DNA from: Lycocorax pyrrhopterus obiensis
Taxonomy: Eukaryota; Chordata; Aves; Passeriformes; Paradisaeidae
DNA length: 64,000 nt
Assembly (NCBI GenBank): GCA_014706295.1
Contig: JACSVZ010000004.1
Location: 12,534,484-12,598,483, forward strand
Reading direction: 5' to 3'
Shown: positions 54,301 to 61,912 of the stretch, piece after piece
Numbering within the stretch: the first letter of the stretch is position 1
Layout: each line of letters begins with the position of its first letter
The notes under the pieces: generated by a model
Seen by the model: the letters and a program-made list of their open reading frames with translations, nothing else
Database searches by the model: none
What the model was told of the DNA's origin: nothing
Program-made: the position numbers and the translations under genes

Positions 54301-57300
54301 AGAAAACCAGGACCAGGCAGCACCCTCAGAGTATGCACTACTTTGGAGTCACTCCCACGCAGGAAAGTGTCACAAAAAAAAAAGATATTACAGCTCATGT
54401 CTAAAAAGAAAATGTATTTTTCCTCCCTCAGAATCTATTTTTAATATTGCATCTGATTTCAGAAGGCAGGAAAGAGGCAACGGAAAGTCACTTTGAAGAG
54501 GCACCTAGGAAAGCAGGTGGTTTGTTCCAGAGAGGCACTTAAATGAAAAATTCTACCAGTGGTACACCCACAGGGCTACTCTTCTTCAAACCACAGGCAG
54601 CAGACACCCATCCAATTGGTATCTATCCAGAGTCAAACTCTTTTTTTTTAAATCTTGTACAACTCCCTTTACAGTAAAAATAATGTTCCTGTTTCTTGTG
54701 ACTACAGCGTTATTTATAAGACCGGGGTGACTTGCCATCACCTGTGAGTGAAACAGAAGCTGTGGAAGTTTAGGCTTCTCATATATAAACACATCTCAGC
54801 TGGAACTGAGAAGAGGGCAACATTCTTTGGCAAACTAAACAAGGCAGTATGGGTGTTAATTGTGCTGCTACATTTCAGGTGAAAACTGTCATCACTTGGC
54901 TGACTGACCAATTTCCTGCATCATAGCTGCACCTGTTCTTACCACGAAGCAGAAAAAGTTTTATTGGCTATTGTGACAGGCCATTAAAAAAACACCACTT
55001 AGCAGGTGCTGCAGAACTATTAGAAAGCCATGACTTGAAGCACTTCCCTGAGATCCAATTACTGAGGGCCAAGGAAACTGAAGAAGACACTAAACAGAGG
55101 GACACACAGAGCTGATGTCAAAAGGAGAGGGAGAAAAGGTGTGTGACAGAGGAAAAGCAGTGGGACCAGATCCTCAGAGCAGCCTTCCTCCCCAGTAAAG
55201 CACATTCAGAAATGCATGGGAACATCCACCCAGACAGATGAGCCCTCTTCAGGACAGGCTCACATTTAACAATTCTCTGCCAAAAGCAGAATTTTCTGTT
55301 ACATTTTCAAGAGTACTGTGTACCAACAACACTCAAGCAAAACATGAACTCTGTGCCACCATTCTACAGATGCATTCAGAGTGTTTTTCCCCCTACACAA
55401 TTCAGCAGCACCCTGTGTGCTTCCATCAGCTTTTCTGTTATTGTTCTGCAAGCATTTTATAAATCACAGTCCTAGGTTACCTTTATCACATACAAGACAT
55501 CTCTTCCCACCAGCTGCCCCAGAAAACCAGGCGTGCTGAACTCTTATCAGGAGAAGGCAAGATAGCACAACAGGATGGCAGAGACAAAAGCATTGTTCAG
55601 TGATCAAACTGGTGAATTGCTGGTCACCACATGGAGCACAAATGGAGCTGACAGAGCCACCAGGATGAGCAACAACATATATCAATGTTATGTGCTCTAT
55701 CCTTCCAGTAGGCTAAATTGGTCACTTCTATCACTGGCATTATTTATATGTTTTACAACTGGATATTTGCATAGATTGACTTTCAAATTTAAAAACAGGC
55801 AGCCAAAGAAAAGGAGCCCTCTGTTTAGAAGGGCTGAAAAAACCCCAGTTCCCCAATCCTCCCTCCAGTTCACATGACTGTTACTACCTTTGTTCCTGGC
55901 TATAAACAATCTAATTCCAAACTCACCTTGTTAGCCAGCATTTGCTGTTGAGCCTCAATTTGTTGCTGTTGGCGTGATGCCATTTCCTGAAGTTCAGCCA
56001 GGGTCATATCCATCCTTGGTGCACTCACCTGTCAAAGAAAACCCAAAGCATGCTAAGTCTAGAATTTTTAATTTGGCTAGCACCTAATAGAGCTACCACA
56101 GAAAAGTATGATAAAAGTCTTTCAAAAAAATAACAACAACTGAATAGCCAATAAAATAATTAGAGAGACACAGCATCTTCTCATGATAAAAGAATAAACA
56201 ATTGTAAGCTCATATGCACGTGTAGCCCAATCCAACAACTCACACAAACTGACATCTCTTGGAACATTAATGTTTCTAGCAAAATCCCAGCAGCATTTTA
56301 AAGAGGCATTTCAGAGCCCTTTATAATTCAGCTCAGCATGAATCAGCTTTGAGTGACTGAGCCCAGAATGCTCAGCATGTGGCAGGATGGATCTGTGGTC
56401 ATGGGTGTATCACTACAATTTGAAGCACTTCCACGTAAGCTGAAGAAAATAGAAAGTTTAAATATAGATGGGCAGGAGGGAAAACACCACTCTCAAAGAC
56501 AGCACTGTTATTGGTTATCTGTTCAGATATTTCCTGAACCTAGATTCAATCTTACATCCACAATTATGGAGCAAGAGTAAGTGACAGACAATGGATCCAA
56601 TGCTGAAACGGGAACCAGTCTCAACTTGAAATCTGGAGTTAGGGATCTCTGACAAAACTGCAAGTCAAAAAACCCCCAATATTACTTTAATATGAGAAAA
56701 GAATTCTGATGGGAGTAGAGAAGGGAAAGGATGGTGCATTTGCTGCTCTGAGATCACCTGTACAAGCACAGGTACGGCAGCCAACAGATCCTGGTGACAT
56801 CCTAAAACCTGAAAGCCAGGATGGTAATTGCTAGGGGCTTTGTGTCTATTTTAGAGCAGTCATTAGCAACCCCTCCAAAACAGTCTCTTAGTTTCTTTCC
56901 ATGGTATGATTTGCACCAGTACCTCCAAAGAGGGGAAGCTTCCATTTTCACTACAATGGTAATTCTTCCAGAGGCTTGTGGGTGCTAAATGTCACAATGG
57001 ATTCACTCAATGCCATGTTTCTTTGCGTGAGAGTTTGAGGTTCTTTCGAAAATGAGTCCCACTGTCTGATTCAATTCTCTCTAAGGCACCATGTCACCAC
57101 AGAACATCTCTTAAGGACCCATTAGACTTTTGCACTGGCCATATGGGGCTGTTAAAGGGTGAGTGGGTCCTGCTGATCACTGCTTGGCTCTCCAGTCAAC
57201 AAATTAGCTCATGGATGGGAATTACAGAGTCTCGGTTGGTGTGATACTGCTGCCAGTGCACTGTCCTCGTAGCAATTGTCACTTGCTGCTCTTCAACTTG

Positions 57301-60300
57301 CAGCAATCTCACAATGAAGGGATCTTCTGAGTACCAGGCAGGGTGGAGAACTGTTTGATCTTCTCTGTATTCACAATAGCTACACCTAAAGCCTATCAGT
57401 ACCCCTTAGGATCTTTGAATACCCTCTTCTGAGGTAGCTGATGCCAAGTATACTGGGGCCTCTGGGCCAGTCACAATGGGGTGCTTTTGCCATTTGTCCT
57501 CTGTTAAACTCATCTCAGCCTCTAATAAAGACAACTCCTGGCACCCCCCATCACTCCAGAAATCCAGATGGGTTCTGCACTCCTGTGCCTTGACAGCATC
57601 AGTAATACACATCAGTTATCTAGTAAAGCTTTATACTTGTGTGGATCTGATGTGCCAGGCCATCGAATCCACACAGTCCAGTGTGGCTGGTCATCCCTTT
57701 CCTCCTCCTAGTTGGAGGCAGGGATCCTCTATTCCTGTTCCTGGTCAGAGTATTCACTATCTGACCTTTGTGATGCCAGACCAGAAGTCCCCTCACCAGG
57801 GTTAAAGGAGACCATTTCTGTTCTTTTATGTCTGGGAGATCACTGATTGCCTCCTTGTCTCTCTGCAGCAACTACACTGACAGCCTTCTTGGGTGACCCC
57901 TTCCGAACAGCTCTCTTCCCTCTCAGTTCAGGGACACGGGCTTACAGCTTAGAGGTGGGTTCACCATCCCGCTTCCTCATGTCCTCCCACTGCTCATGCA
58001 GGAAGAACCAGAGTTTGTTACGTGGCCTGTGCTTGGGGCAGGAGAGGAGCGATCTCTTGGGCTGCCCCTAAAATCTGGGGTGCTGGCCTGTAGGGATGTG
58101 GAAGTGCCCAGAGTTTCTTCTACGTTTCAAAGCCAGGAAGATGCCACCTCTACAGCTGGTGTATCCATCTGCAGGTAATACAATGCCACCAAGATGCTGG
58201 AATATGATGCAGGGGCACTTTGAACCACCTTCCTCCACATGGCCACTGTGCAAAGGACATCCTCTGGACCTTTAGGGGCATTGTCACTTTTTAGATCACT
58301 ATAGATGACTTCCAGCATTGCTAATTCTCTCAAGTACTGGATACCTTCACGTGGCAGTGGTTCACTTTCCTGGGAATTTACAAGATCTTTCTTAAATCAA
58401 TACCTTGCCCTCACATTTGAGAGGAGCCAATCTCCAGAGACCGCAAATTACTGCTTTCCAATTCCTCTTTCAATTTCCGAATCTCTAGCAAGGGATCCCA
58501 GCTGCTGGGCTTCATGACCTTCTGAGTGCTGACTGTCAGCCCCATTGTCCCACCATTGAAGCAGCCACGCAGAAATCTGCTCATGTGGCTGGTGGTCGTA
58601 ATTTTTTCACAAGTCTTGAAGTTCTGATGAGGTCAAGGACCAAGTAACTTTGTCTCCTGTTTTATTTGTCTCACTCCTTGCAATTTCTTTGTTGAAGGAC
58701 TGGCTTCTTTATCTGACCCCCTACTCTCCTAATTCTCCTTCTTCCTCCCTTTCTAACCAATGATATGGACCTGTAGCTTACTTCATCCATTTCCATTTTT
58801 CCTTTTTCAGTACTGGAGCAATTATTAAGTCCCTGTCTCAGCCATAATGTCCTCAAAAATAGTTTGAGCTTCTGCCTCAACTAAAGTCCTCTGAGTACTG
58901 AACTGTGGCTCACAGGCCAGGCCCCAGTACAGGGTGAGAGGCTGCTGGTTTTCACTGGGGTAGGCAAGGCACCCTTCTATCAGCTGCCATGTCAGTTTGC
59001 CAGGGTTGACTGATTACTGACTCAGGTGTAAAGTCCCAGGCAATGGGAGGTGATAACCACCCCAGGCACCTGTCCAAATCCTTCCACACACCCTGCCACC
59101 CAGGAACTGGATGCCTCAGAGCACATCTCAATATCTCCTCACCTAAAGTTTGTTTTCTCTTACACCAGGATGACACTGGATTCCACTAACCCCACAGTGT
59201 GCCAGCAGTATTAGTTAATATTATTAACAGTATTAAACAGCTTACATAAGGACGAGCAAAGACCGTGGGAGCGTGCATTTTAAAAGCATTCACATCAATC
59301 TCAGGCAGGGAGAGGGAGGTGTATTCCCTCATCCCCCCCACAAGACAGCTCCTCCAGTGTAACAAGGCCATCAGTATAAGGGCAAAGCACAGAGCAATTG
59401 TTTATATTAGTATGTTCTCAAGCTCAGCAAAATAAAGAGATAAGCAGTGCAGTGGACAAACTCCATGTCCCACACAGGAGATTTGATACTTGGCAACTAT
59501 TTTTTACTATGGTATGCAAAATATTCATATACATATATATATATCTGCCTTTGTCTCACCCCTGTTCAGGGACCAAAAAGGACCATGGTTGATTGACCTT
59601 GGCTAGGTGCCAGGTAGCCACCAAGCTGCTCTACCACTCCCCTTCCCAGCAGGACAGGGCAGAGAGAGTAAGATGGAAAACAACTCCTAGGTTGAGAAAA
59701 GGCAGTTTACTAAAGCAAAGGCAAAAAAAAGTTTGTGCAAGCAAGCAAGCAAGCAAGGACAAAAAATAATTTATTCTCTACCCATCAGAGAGCGATGCCC
59801 AGCTAATTCCTGGGAAGCAGGGCTTCAGCATGTGGAGCGGTTGCTCCAGAAGACAAACATTGTAAAATAATGCATGTACCCCTGTTCCTCCTCCTTCCCT
59901 TGGCTTTTATATCTCAGCTGATGTCATATGCCATGGAATATCCCTTTGGTTACTTTGGGTCAGCTGGTCTAGTTGTGACCCCTCCCAGGACCTTGCCTAC
60001 TCCCAGCCCCTTCATGTGGGGGGAATGTTGTGACAGCGCTGATGCTGTGCCAGCCCTGCTCAGCAGTAGCCAAAACTGTGGAGTGTTATCAGCACTCCTC
60101 TGGCTGCCAGAGCAAAGCACAGCACTGCGAGGGCTGCTGTGGGAAAATGAACTCCAGCTCAGCCAGACCCAACCCAGCTGGCCACTGCACCAAGCACTTA
60201 CTCCATTCTCTATTCTTCGATCACCAGGCACTTTCACACCATTTCTTTTGAAGGCTGGATCTTGAGACCTTTGTCCAGTCCCTAGAAAGAAATTGTCAAA

Positions 60301-61912
60301 GATGGTAAGGTAATAGAAGATTGAATAGCATTCAATACAAAAGGAGAATCAGAACAATCATTATGGTGTAGAATCTGAACACCTGTCCTTAAGTGTTTAC
60401 CACCAAGATGAATTTAACTGATGACACAACACATTTCCTGAAAAGATTTCTGTTCAACTTCAACTTTTATTTTAAAGTATAGCTCTGTTCAAAAAAAACA
60501 GACAAACAAAAACAGCTTAACAATAGTAGACTGCTCCAGTATTTATCCTGTGGTCAACAGACAGTCAGCTGCTAGTAAATGTGCATTATAGATACACAGT
60601 TTAAAAGCACATTTTTTTCTTCTTCCTGGCAGTCATTGTGTCAGTAAAGATGCTACTTAACTAGAATCCTAGTCCATTCCCATCAAATTATGTGCAAATG
60701 GTGTTCAAATGCCCAAAACCAAGCTCACTGATTTCCCTGTAGAACACAGGTGTACTACAGGACAAAGCCATGTCCTGTTACCTCCTTGCCCTTTTGATTC
60801 CTATTTCAAGGCCGTATTTCTGTGAGACTAACTGCAGAGCTCAAATACATTGCTCAGCAATGTTGTGGCTAATAAAATGACAATAATCCTAATACTACAA
60901 GCACCCCGGACTTGAAAAAACACATCACGACAACTAAACTGCTCTGTAAGATGCTTAGCAGGTAGAAACAGCACAGCTTTAGCTTTTCATGGACTCATTC
61001 TATCACCAGTACGCATTTCAAATATCAAGACACACTAAAATATGCTGGGTACAATGCCACTTAACAAATGCAGTATTTCCAGCACTGAGGAAGATTACCA
61101 AGGATGAAAACAGAAAAGGGGAGGAAGAAGAATCCAGTAGACTGATTTAAAAGGTAAAAGTCTTAAAGATTCTAATGAAGAGATGAGGGTGGGATGCAGA
61201 GAAAACCCTTGAAAAGCAGAAAGTCATTTCCTTTACAGGTTTCACGTTGAAATTTACAATGAGAATTATATTCTCAGAGAACTTGACCAGGCAGTTCATT
61301 TAATGCTATTCCTGAAACTAACACAATTGTGTAGAAACTAACACAAATGTGTAGGAGAAACTTTGAAGAACTCTATCTTTGCCAAGTATGCTAAGTTTAT
61401 CACCCTGGTAAAGTATTATCCAGGTGAATAATCCCAAGCCCAAATCACAAATTACATTACTGGGCAACAGTTTGGTTACTATATTTAAAAGAAGAGATCA
61501 CCACCAGAGATCTCTAGATATTTTGCTGCAGAAAATATATTTAACACAGTATGCCCTTAGGTGCTTTGGTGATAACCAGCTCTAGAAAACCTGCAGAAAT
61601 TTCAATTTGGATTTTCTATTCCCAGATACGGCAAGGGAAGATGAAGCCTTTACAAAAATTAGCCAATGGTCAGACAAAAAGGGCTGCAACACCTACTGGC
61701 TATGAACATCAATAAATAACACACACAAGCTGTTTTTCCTTAACCTTGAAGAATGAAACAGAACTTGCACAAATGAACCAGCTGAGATCAACACATACCT
61801 GCTTCCCGGCAGGGAGAGCGCTCGTGCCGGAGAAAGAAACGCACCTCACCCCTCTGCATTCCAAACCTCTGCAGAATATCCAGCATCCGCTCATTATCAG
61901 CTATGGGACGTT
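36292..61912 (-). CDS. TP53BP2: Apoptosis-stimulating of p53 protein 2 (ASPP2), 5'-partial gene
   Basis: Sixteen minus-strand coding exons join in consistent phase to 1090 codons plus TGA; human ASPP2 has about 1128 residues, so only the first few dozen are outside the window. ASPP2 binds p53, p63, p73 and BCL2, promotes pro-apoptotic transcription, and binds PP1 and junction proteins. Order of parts: N-terminal ubiquitin/RA-like fold (end), long Gln-rich coiled coil (exons 5-8), Pro-rich disordered region (9-13) with a PPPPY motif, PP1-docking RVKF (14), ankyrin repeats (14-16), SH3 (17), and the terminal [13 protein letters not shown] (18). Exon numbering follows the 18-exon human model and is inferred. 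Short introns not listed separately hold nothing recognisable; intron 4 contains a decayed provirus. Confidence 0.96.
36334..39438 (-). other. TP53BP2: TP53BP2 intron 17
   Basis: A 3105-nt intron containing a CR1 fragment at 38588-38706. No other exon or element recognised. Confidence 0.8.
38588..38706 (-). mobile_element. CR1 non-LTR retroposon fragment, 3' end
   Basis: The plus strand reads AATCATAGAATATCCTGAGT, then TGGAAGGAACCCCTCAAGGA, then AATCACACCGTGTGCCTGAG. This is the reverse complement of a CR1 3' end of a subfamily other than the one at 26691. It is in sense with TP53BP2. Confidence 0.9.
39439..39638 (-). CDS. TP53BP2: TP53BP2 exon 17 (SH3 domain)
   Basis: It encodes [20 protein letters not shown] through [14 protein letters not shown]-like [14 protein letters not shown] and GYVPRNLL are the signature blocks of an SH3 domain, which with the ankyrin repeats forms the p53-binding face. 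Acceptor CTTGCAG, donor GTGAG, 200 nt. Confidence 0.97.
39639..42683 (-). other. TP53BP2: TP53BP2 intron 16
   Basis: A 3045-nt AT-rich intron. A two-copy repeat of about 39 bp, sharing AAGTAAT and TAAAACCTCATT, lies at 42004-42077. No transposable element or exon recognised. Confidence 0.75.
42004..42077. repeat. 39-bp tandem repeat, two copies
   Basis: ACAAAACAGAGGAAAGTAAT at 42004 recurs as ACAAAACATACAGTAAAGTA starting near 42041. Both copies continue into TAAAACCTCATT. The copies differ by small indels and substitutions. Confidence 0.6.
42684..42850 (-). CDS. TP53BP2: TP53BP2 exon 16 (ankyrin repeats)
   Basis: It encodes [20 protein letters not shown] through [20 protein letters not shown] is the core of an ankyrin repeat. 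Acceptor CCTTGCAG, donor GTGAGT, 167 nt. The exon has high GC content for this gene. Confidence 0.97.
42851..43853 (-). other. TP53BP2: TP53BP2 intron 15
   Basis: A 1003-nt intron with donor GTAAGG. No element recognised. Confidence 0.75.
43854..43987 (-). CDS. TP53BP2: TP53BP2 exon 15 (ankyrin repeats)
   Basis: It encodes [20 protein letters not shown] through [25 protein letters not shown] is an ankyrin core. Acceptor GGCCGGCCAG, donor GTAAGG, 134 nt, ending phase 2. Confidence 0.97.
43988..44565 (-). other. TP53BP2: TP53BP2 intron 14
   Basis: A 578-nt intron with a weak donor (GTACAA). No element recognised. Confidence 0.75.
44566..44703 (-). CDS. TP53BP2: TP53BP2 exon 14 (PP1-docking motif, first ankyrin repeat)
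   Basis: It encodes [20 protein letters not shown] through [14 protein letters not shown] within [12 protein letters not shown] is the PP1-docking RVxF motif known for ASPP proteins. Acceptor TTTCACAG, donor GTACAA, 138 nt, phase 0 at both ends. Confidence 0.97.
44704..46565 (-). other. TP53BP2: TP53BP2 intron 13
   Basis: A 1862-nt AT-rich intron. No transposable element or exon recognised. Confidence 0.75.
46566..47347 (-). CDS. TP53BP2: TP53BP2 exon 13 (proline-rich region)
   Basis: The largest exon (782 nt). It runs from [15 protein letters not shown] through the conserved [20 protein letters not shown] and [20 protein letters not shown] blocks, a less conserved acidic/Pro segment, and [15 protein letters not shown], to FSLPP. 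The PPPPY motif (about 46648-46680) is a potential WW-domain site. Acceptor GCTCCACAG, donor GTAAGT. Confidence 0.96.
47348..47720 (-). other. TP53BP2: TP53BP2 intron 12
   Basis: A 373-nt intron with donor GTAAGC. Nothing else recognised. Confidence 0.8.
47721..48210 (-). CDS. TP53BP2: TP53BP2 exon 12 (proline-rich region)
   Basis: It encodes [20 protein letters not shown], a variable Gln/Ser segment, the conserved [20 protein letters not shown] and [20 protein letters not shown], and ends RGPHFPS. Acceptor TCTTTCAG, donor GTAAGC, 490 nt. Confidence 0.96.
48211..48827 (-). other. TP53BP2: TP53BP2 intron 11
   Basis: A 617-nt intron. The plus strand is open for 120 codons at 48370-48732, but that frame shows no domain and no codon pattern suggesting a gene. 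Confidence 0.7.
48828..48964 (-). CDS. TP53BP2: TP53BP2 exon 11
   Basis: It encodes [20 protein letters not shown], then [20 protein letters not shown] and LREAQ. The blocks KVRPFSMFD and [11 protein letters not shown] match ASPP2. Acceptor TGCAACAG, donor GTATGC, 137 nt. Confidence 0.95.
48965..49371 (-). other. TP53BP2: TP53BP2 intron 10
   Basis: A 407-nt intron with donor GTATGT. Nothing else recognised. Confidence 0.75.
49372..49500 (-). CDS. TP53BP2: TP53BP2 exon 10
   Basis: It encodes [20 protein letters not shown] and [22 protein letters not shown]. It is weakly conserved, but APDWSSSN and SQGSA align with the human protein, and the phases (2 nt in, 1 nt out) fit both neighbours. Acceptor CTCCTAG, donor GTATGT. 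Confidence 0.9.
49501..50558 (-). other. TP53BP2: TP53BP2 intron 9
   Basis: A 1058-nt intron. GAATCATAGAATCTCAGTG near 50383-50401 looks like the extreme 3' end of a CR1 copy but is too short to call. Nothing else recognised. Confidence 0.7.
50559..50796 (-). CDS. TP53BP2: TP53BP2 exon 9
   Basis: It encodes [20 protein letters not shown], then [20 protein letters not shown] and ends [23 protein letters not shown] is a highly conserved ASPP2 block. Acceptor TCCCCAAG, donor GTAATA, 238 nt. Confidence 0.96.
50797..51207 (-). other. TP53BP2: TP53BP2 intron 8
   Basis: A 411-nt AT-rich intron. Nothing else recognised. Confidence 0.8.
51208..51372 (-). CDS. TP53BP2: TP53BP2 exon 8 (coiled coil)
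   Basis: It encodes [20 protein letters not shown] through [16 protein letters not shown], the end of the long coiled coil. Acceptor TTATTCAG, donor GTAAGT, 165 nt, phase 0 at both ends. Confidence 0.97.
51373..51743 (-). other. TP53BP2: TP53BP2 intron 7
   Basis: A 371-nt intron with donor GTAATG. Nothing else recognised. Confidence 0.8.
51744..51925 (-). CDS. TP53BP2: TP53BP2 exon 7 (coiled coil)
   Basis: It encodes [20 protein letters not shown] through [15 protein letters not shown] with clear heptads. Acceptor CTTTGCAG, donor GTAATG, 182 nt. Confidence 0.97.
51926..53306 (-). other. TP53BP2: TP53BP2 intron 6
   Basis: A 1381-nt AT-rich intron. No transposable element recognised. Confidence 0.75.
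53307..53481 (-). CDS. TP53BP2: TP53BP2 exon 6 (coiled coil)
   Basis: It encodes [20 protein letters not shown] through [13 protein letters not shown], a Gln/Lys/Glu-rich helix. Acceptor TGGCTGCAG, donor GTGAGT, 175 nt. Confidence 0.97.
53482..55926 (-). other. TP53BP2: TP53BP2 intron 5
   Basis: A 2445-nt intron. No repeat family or exon recognised. Confidence 0.75.
55927..56028 (-). CDS. TP53BP2: TP53BP2 exon 5 (start of coiled coil)
   Basis: It encodes [20 protein letters not shown] and [14 protein letters not shown]. Acceptor TTTGACAG, donor GTGAGT, 102 nt, phase 0 at both ends. Skipping would remove 34 residues in frame. Confidence 0.97.
56900..57612 (-). pseudogene. ERVL-like pol remnant with large internal deletion
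   Basis: At about 57612-57130 the minus strand resembles the protease-to-reverse-transcriptase junction of bird ERVL pol. At about 57090-56930 it resembles a short segment of integrase. These are nearly adjacent, so the reverse transcriptase, RNase H and most of integrase are missing. Stops and frameshifts interrupt what is left. It is non-functional. Confidence 0.65.
57880..59176 (-). pseudogene. ERVL-like gag remnant
   Basis: Open segments at 59176-58952 and 58333-58127, with frame-shifted homology between them, resemble gag of bird ERVL elements. The second holds the best-conserved block, around a [18 protein letters not shown] string. A nucleocapsid-like part follows at about 58060-57960. 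Multiple stops and frameshifts make it non-coding. Confidence 0.7.
59526..59545. repeat. (TA)n microsatellite
   Basis: CATATACATATATATATATC is a short TA-rich dinucleotide run just outside the LTR 3' edge, within the provirus internal or flanking DNA. Confidence 0.6.
59738..59757. repeat. (GCAA)n microsatellite in LTR
   Basis: About five GCAA tetranucleotide units in the U5-side part of the LTR. Likely to vary in length between individuals. Confidence 0.65.
59770..59775 (-). terminator. LTR poly(A) signal
   Basis: AATAAA on the minus strand, in sense with TP53BP2, inside intron 4. It could cause early termination of TP53BP2 transcripts if not suppressed by U1 or splicing. Confidence 0.55.
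59904..59911 (-). promoter_or_regulatory. LTR TATA box
   Basis: TATAAAAG on the minus strand, in GAGATATAAAAGCCAAG, about 135 nt upstream of the LTR poly(A) signal. Its orientation would drive transcription towards TP53BP2 exon 5. Activity is not shown by sequence. Confidence 0.6.
60202..60281 (-). CDS. TP53BP2: TP53BP2 exon 4
   Basis: It encodes [20 protein letters not shown] and RRIENG. [16 protein letters not shown] matches ASPP2. Acceptor TTTCTAG, donor GTAAGTGC, 80 nt. The donor is intact although an LTR begins only about 12-25 nt further on. Confidence 0.95.
60282..61798 (-). other. TP53BP2: TP53BP2 intron 3
   Basis: A 1517-nt AT-rich intron with a perfect-length 20-bp tandem duplication at 61315-61354. 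No transposable element recognised. Confidence 0.75.
61315..61354. repeat. 20-bp tandem repeat, two copies
   Basis: AAACTAACACAATTGTGTAG is followed directly by AAACTAACACAAATGTGTAG, one mismatch. It is in TP53BP2 intron 3. Confidence 0.8.
61799..61912 (-). CDS. TP53BP2: TP53BP2 exon 3 (end of N-terminal ubiquitin/RA-like fold)
   Basis: It encodes [20 protein letters not shown] through [30 protein letters not shown] and VRFFLRHER match ASPP2. Acceptor CTTTTCAG, donor GTATGT, 114 nt. It is the 5'-most TP53BP2 exon seen in the window. Confidence 0.95.

Larger units (their letters stand above)
56690..60189 (-). mobile_element. Decayed ERVL-like endogenous retrovirus, 5' LTR plus internal remnant
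   Basis: Read on the minus strand, an LTR (about 60189-59560) is followed by gag-like and then pol-like remnants, the expected order for a provirus. The coding parts carry many stops and frameshifts, and most of pol is missing. No 3' LTR was found before exon 5, so the element is truncated. It is in sense with TP53BP2. The family assignment rests on recall of bird ERVL gag and LTR sequence; the downstream end is approximate. Confidence 0.8.
59560..60189 (-). mobile_element. ERVL-like 5' LTR
   Basis: On the minus strand it begins in GCCAGCTGGGTTGGGTCTGG and continues GAGCTGGAGTTCATTTTCCC, a start common to a family of bird LTRs. It contains the U3 block GGGATATTCCATGGCATATG, a TATA box TATAAAAG at 59911-59904 and a poly(A) signal AATAAA at 59775-59770, in the right order and spacing. 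A (CAAG)n microsatellite (59738-59757) lies near the 3' end. The exact ends are uncertain by about 10-30 nt. Confidence 0.8.
56029..60201 (-). other. TP53BP2: TP53BP2 intron 4, occupied largely by a provirus
   Basis: A 4173-nt intron, the longest complete TP53BP2 intron here. About 3.5 kb of it is a decayed sense-oriented ERVL-like element. The remaining 0.7 kb next to exon 5 shows no recognised feature. Confidence 0.75.

Noticed and set aside
57406..59176. Open frames in the intron 4 provirus considered as host genes
   Set aside because: They resemble retroviral gag and pol, are broken by stops and frameshifts, and follow an LTR in provirus order.
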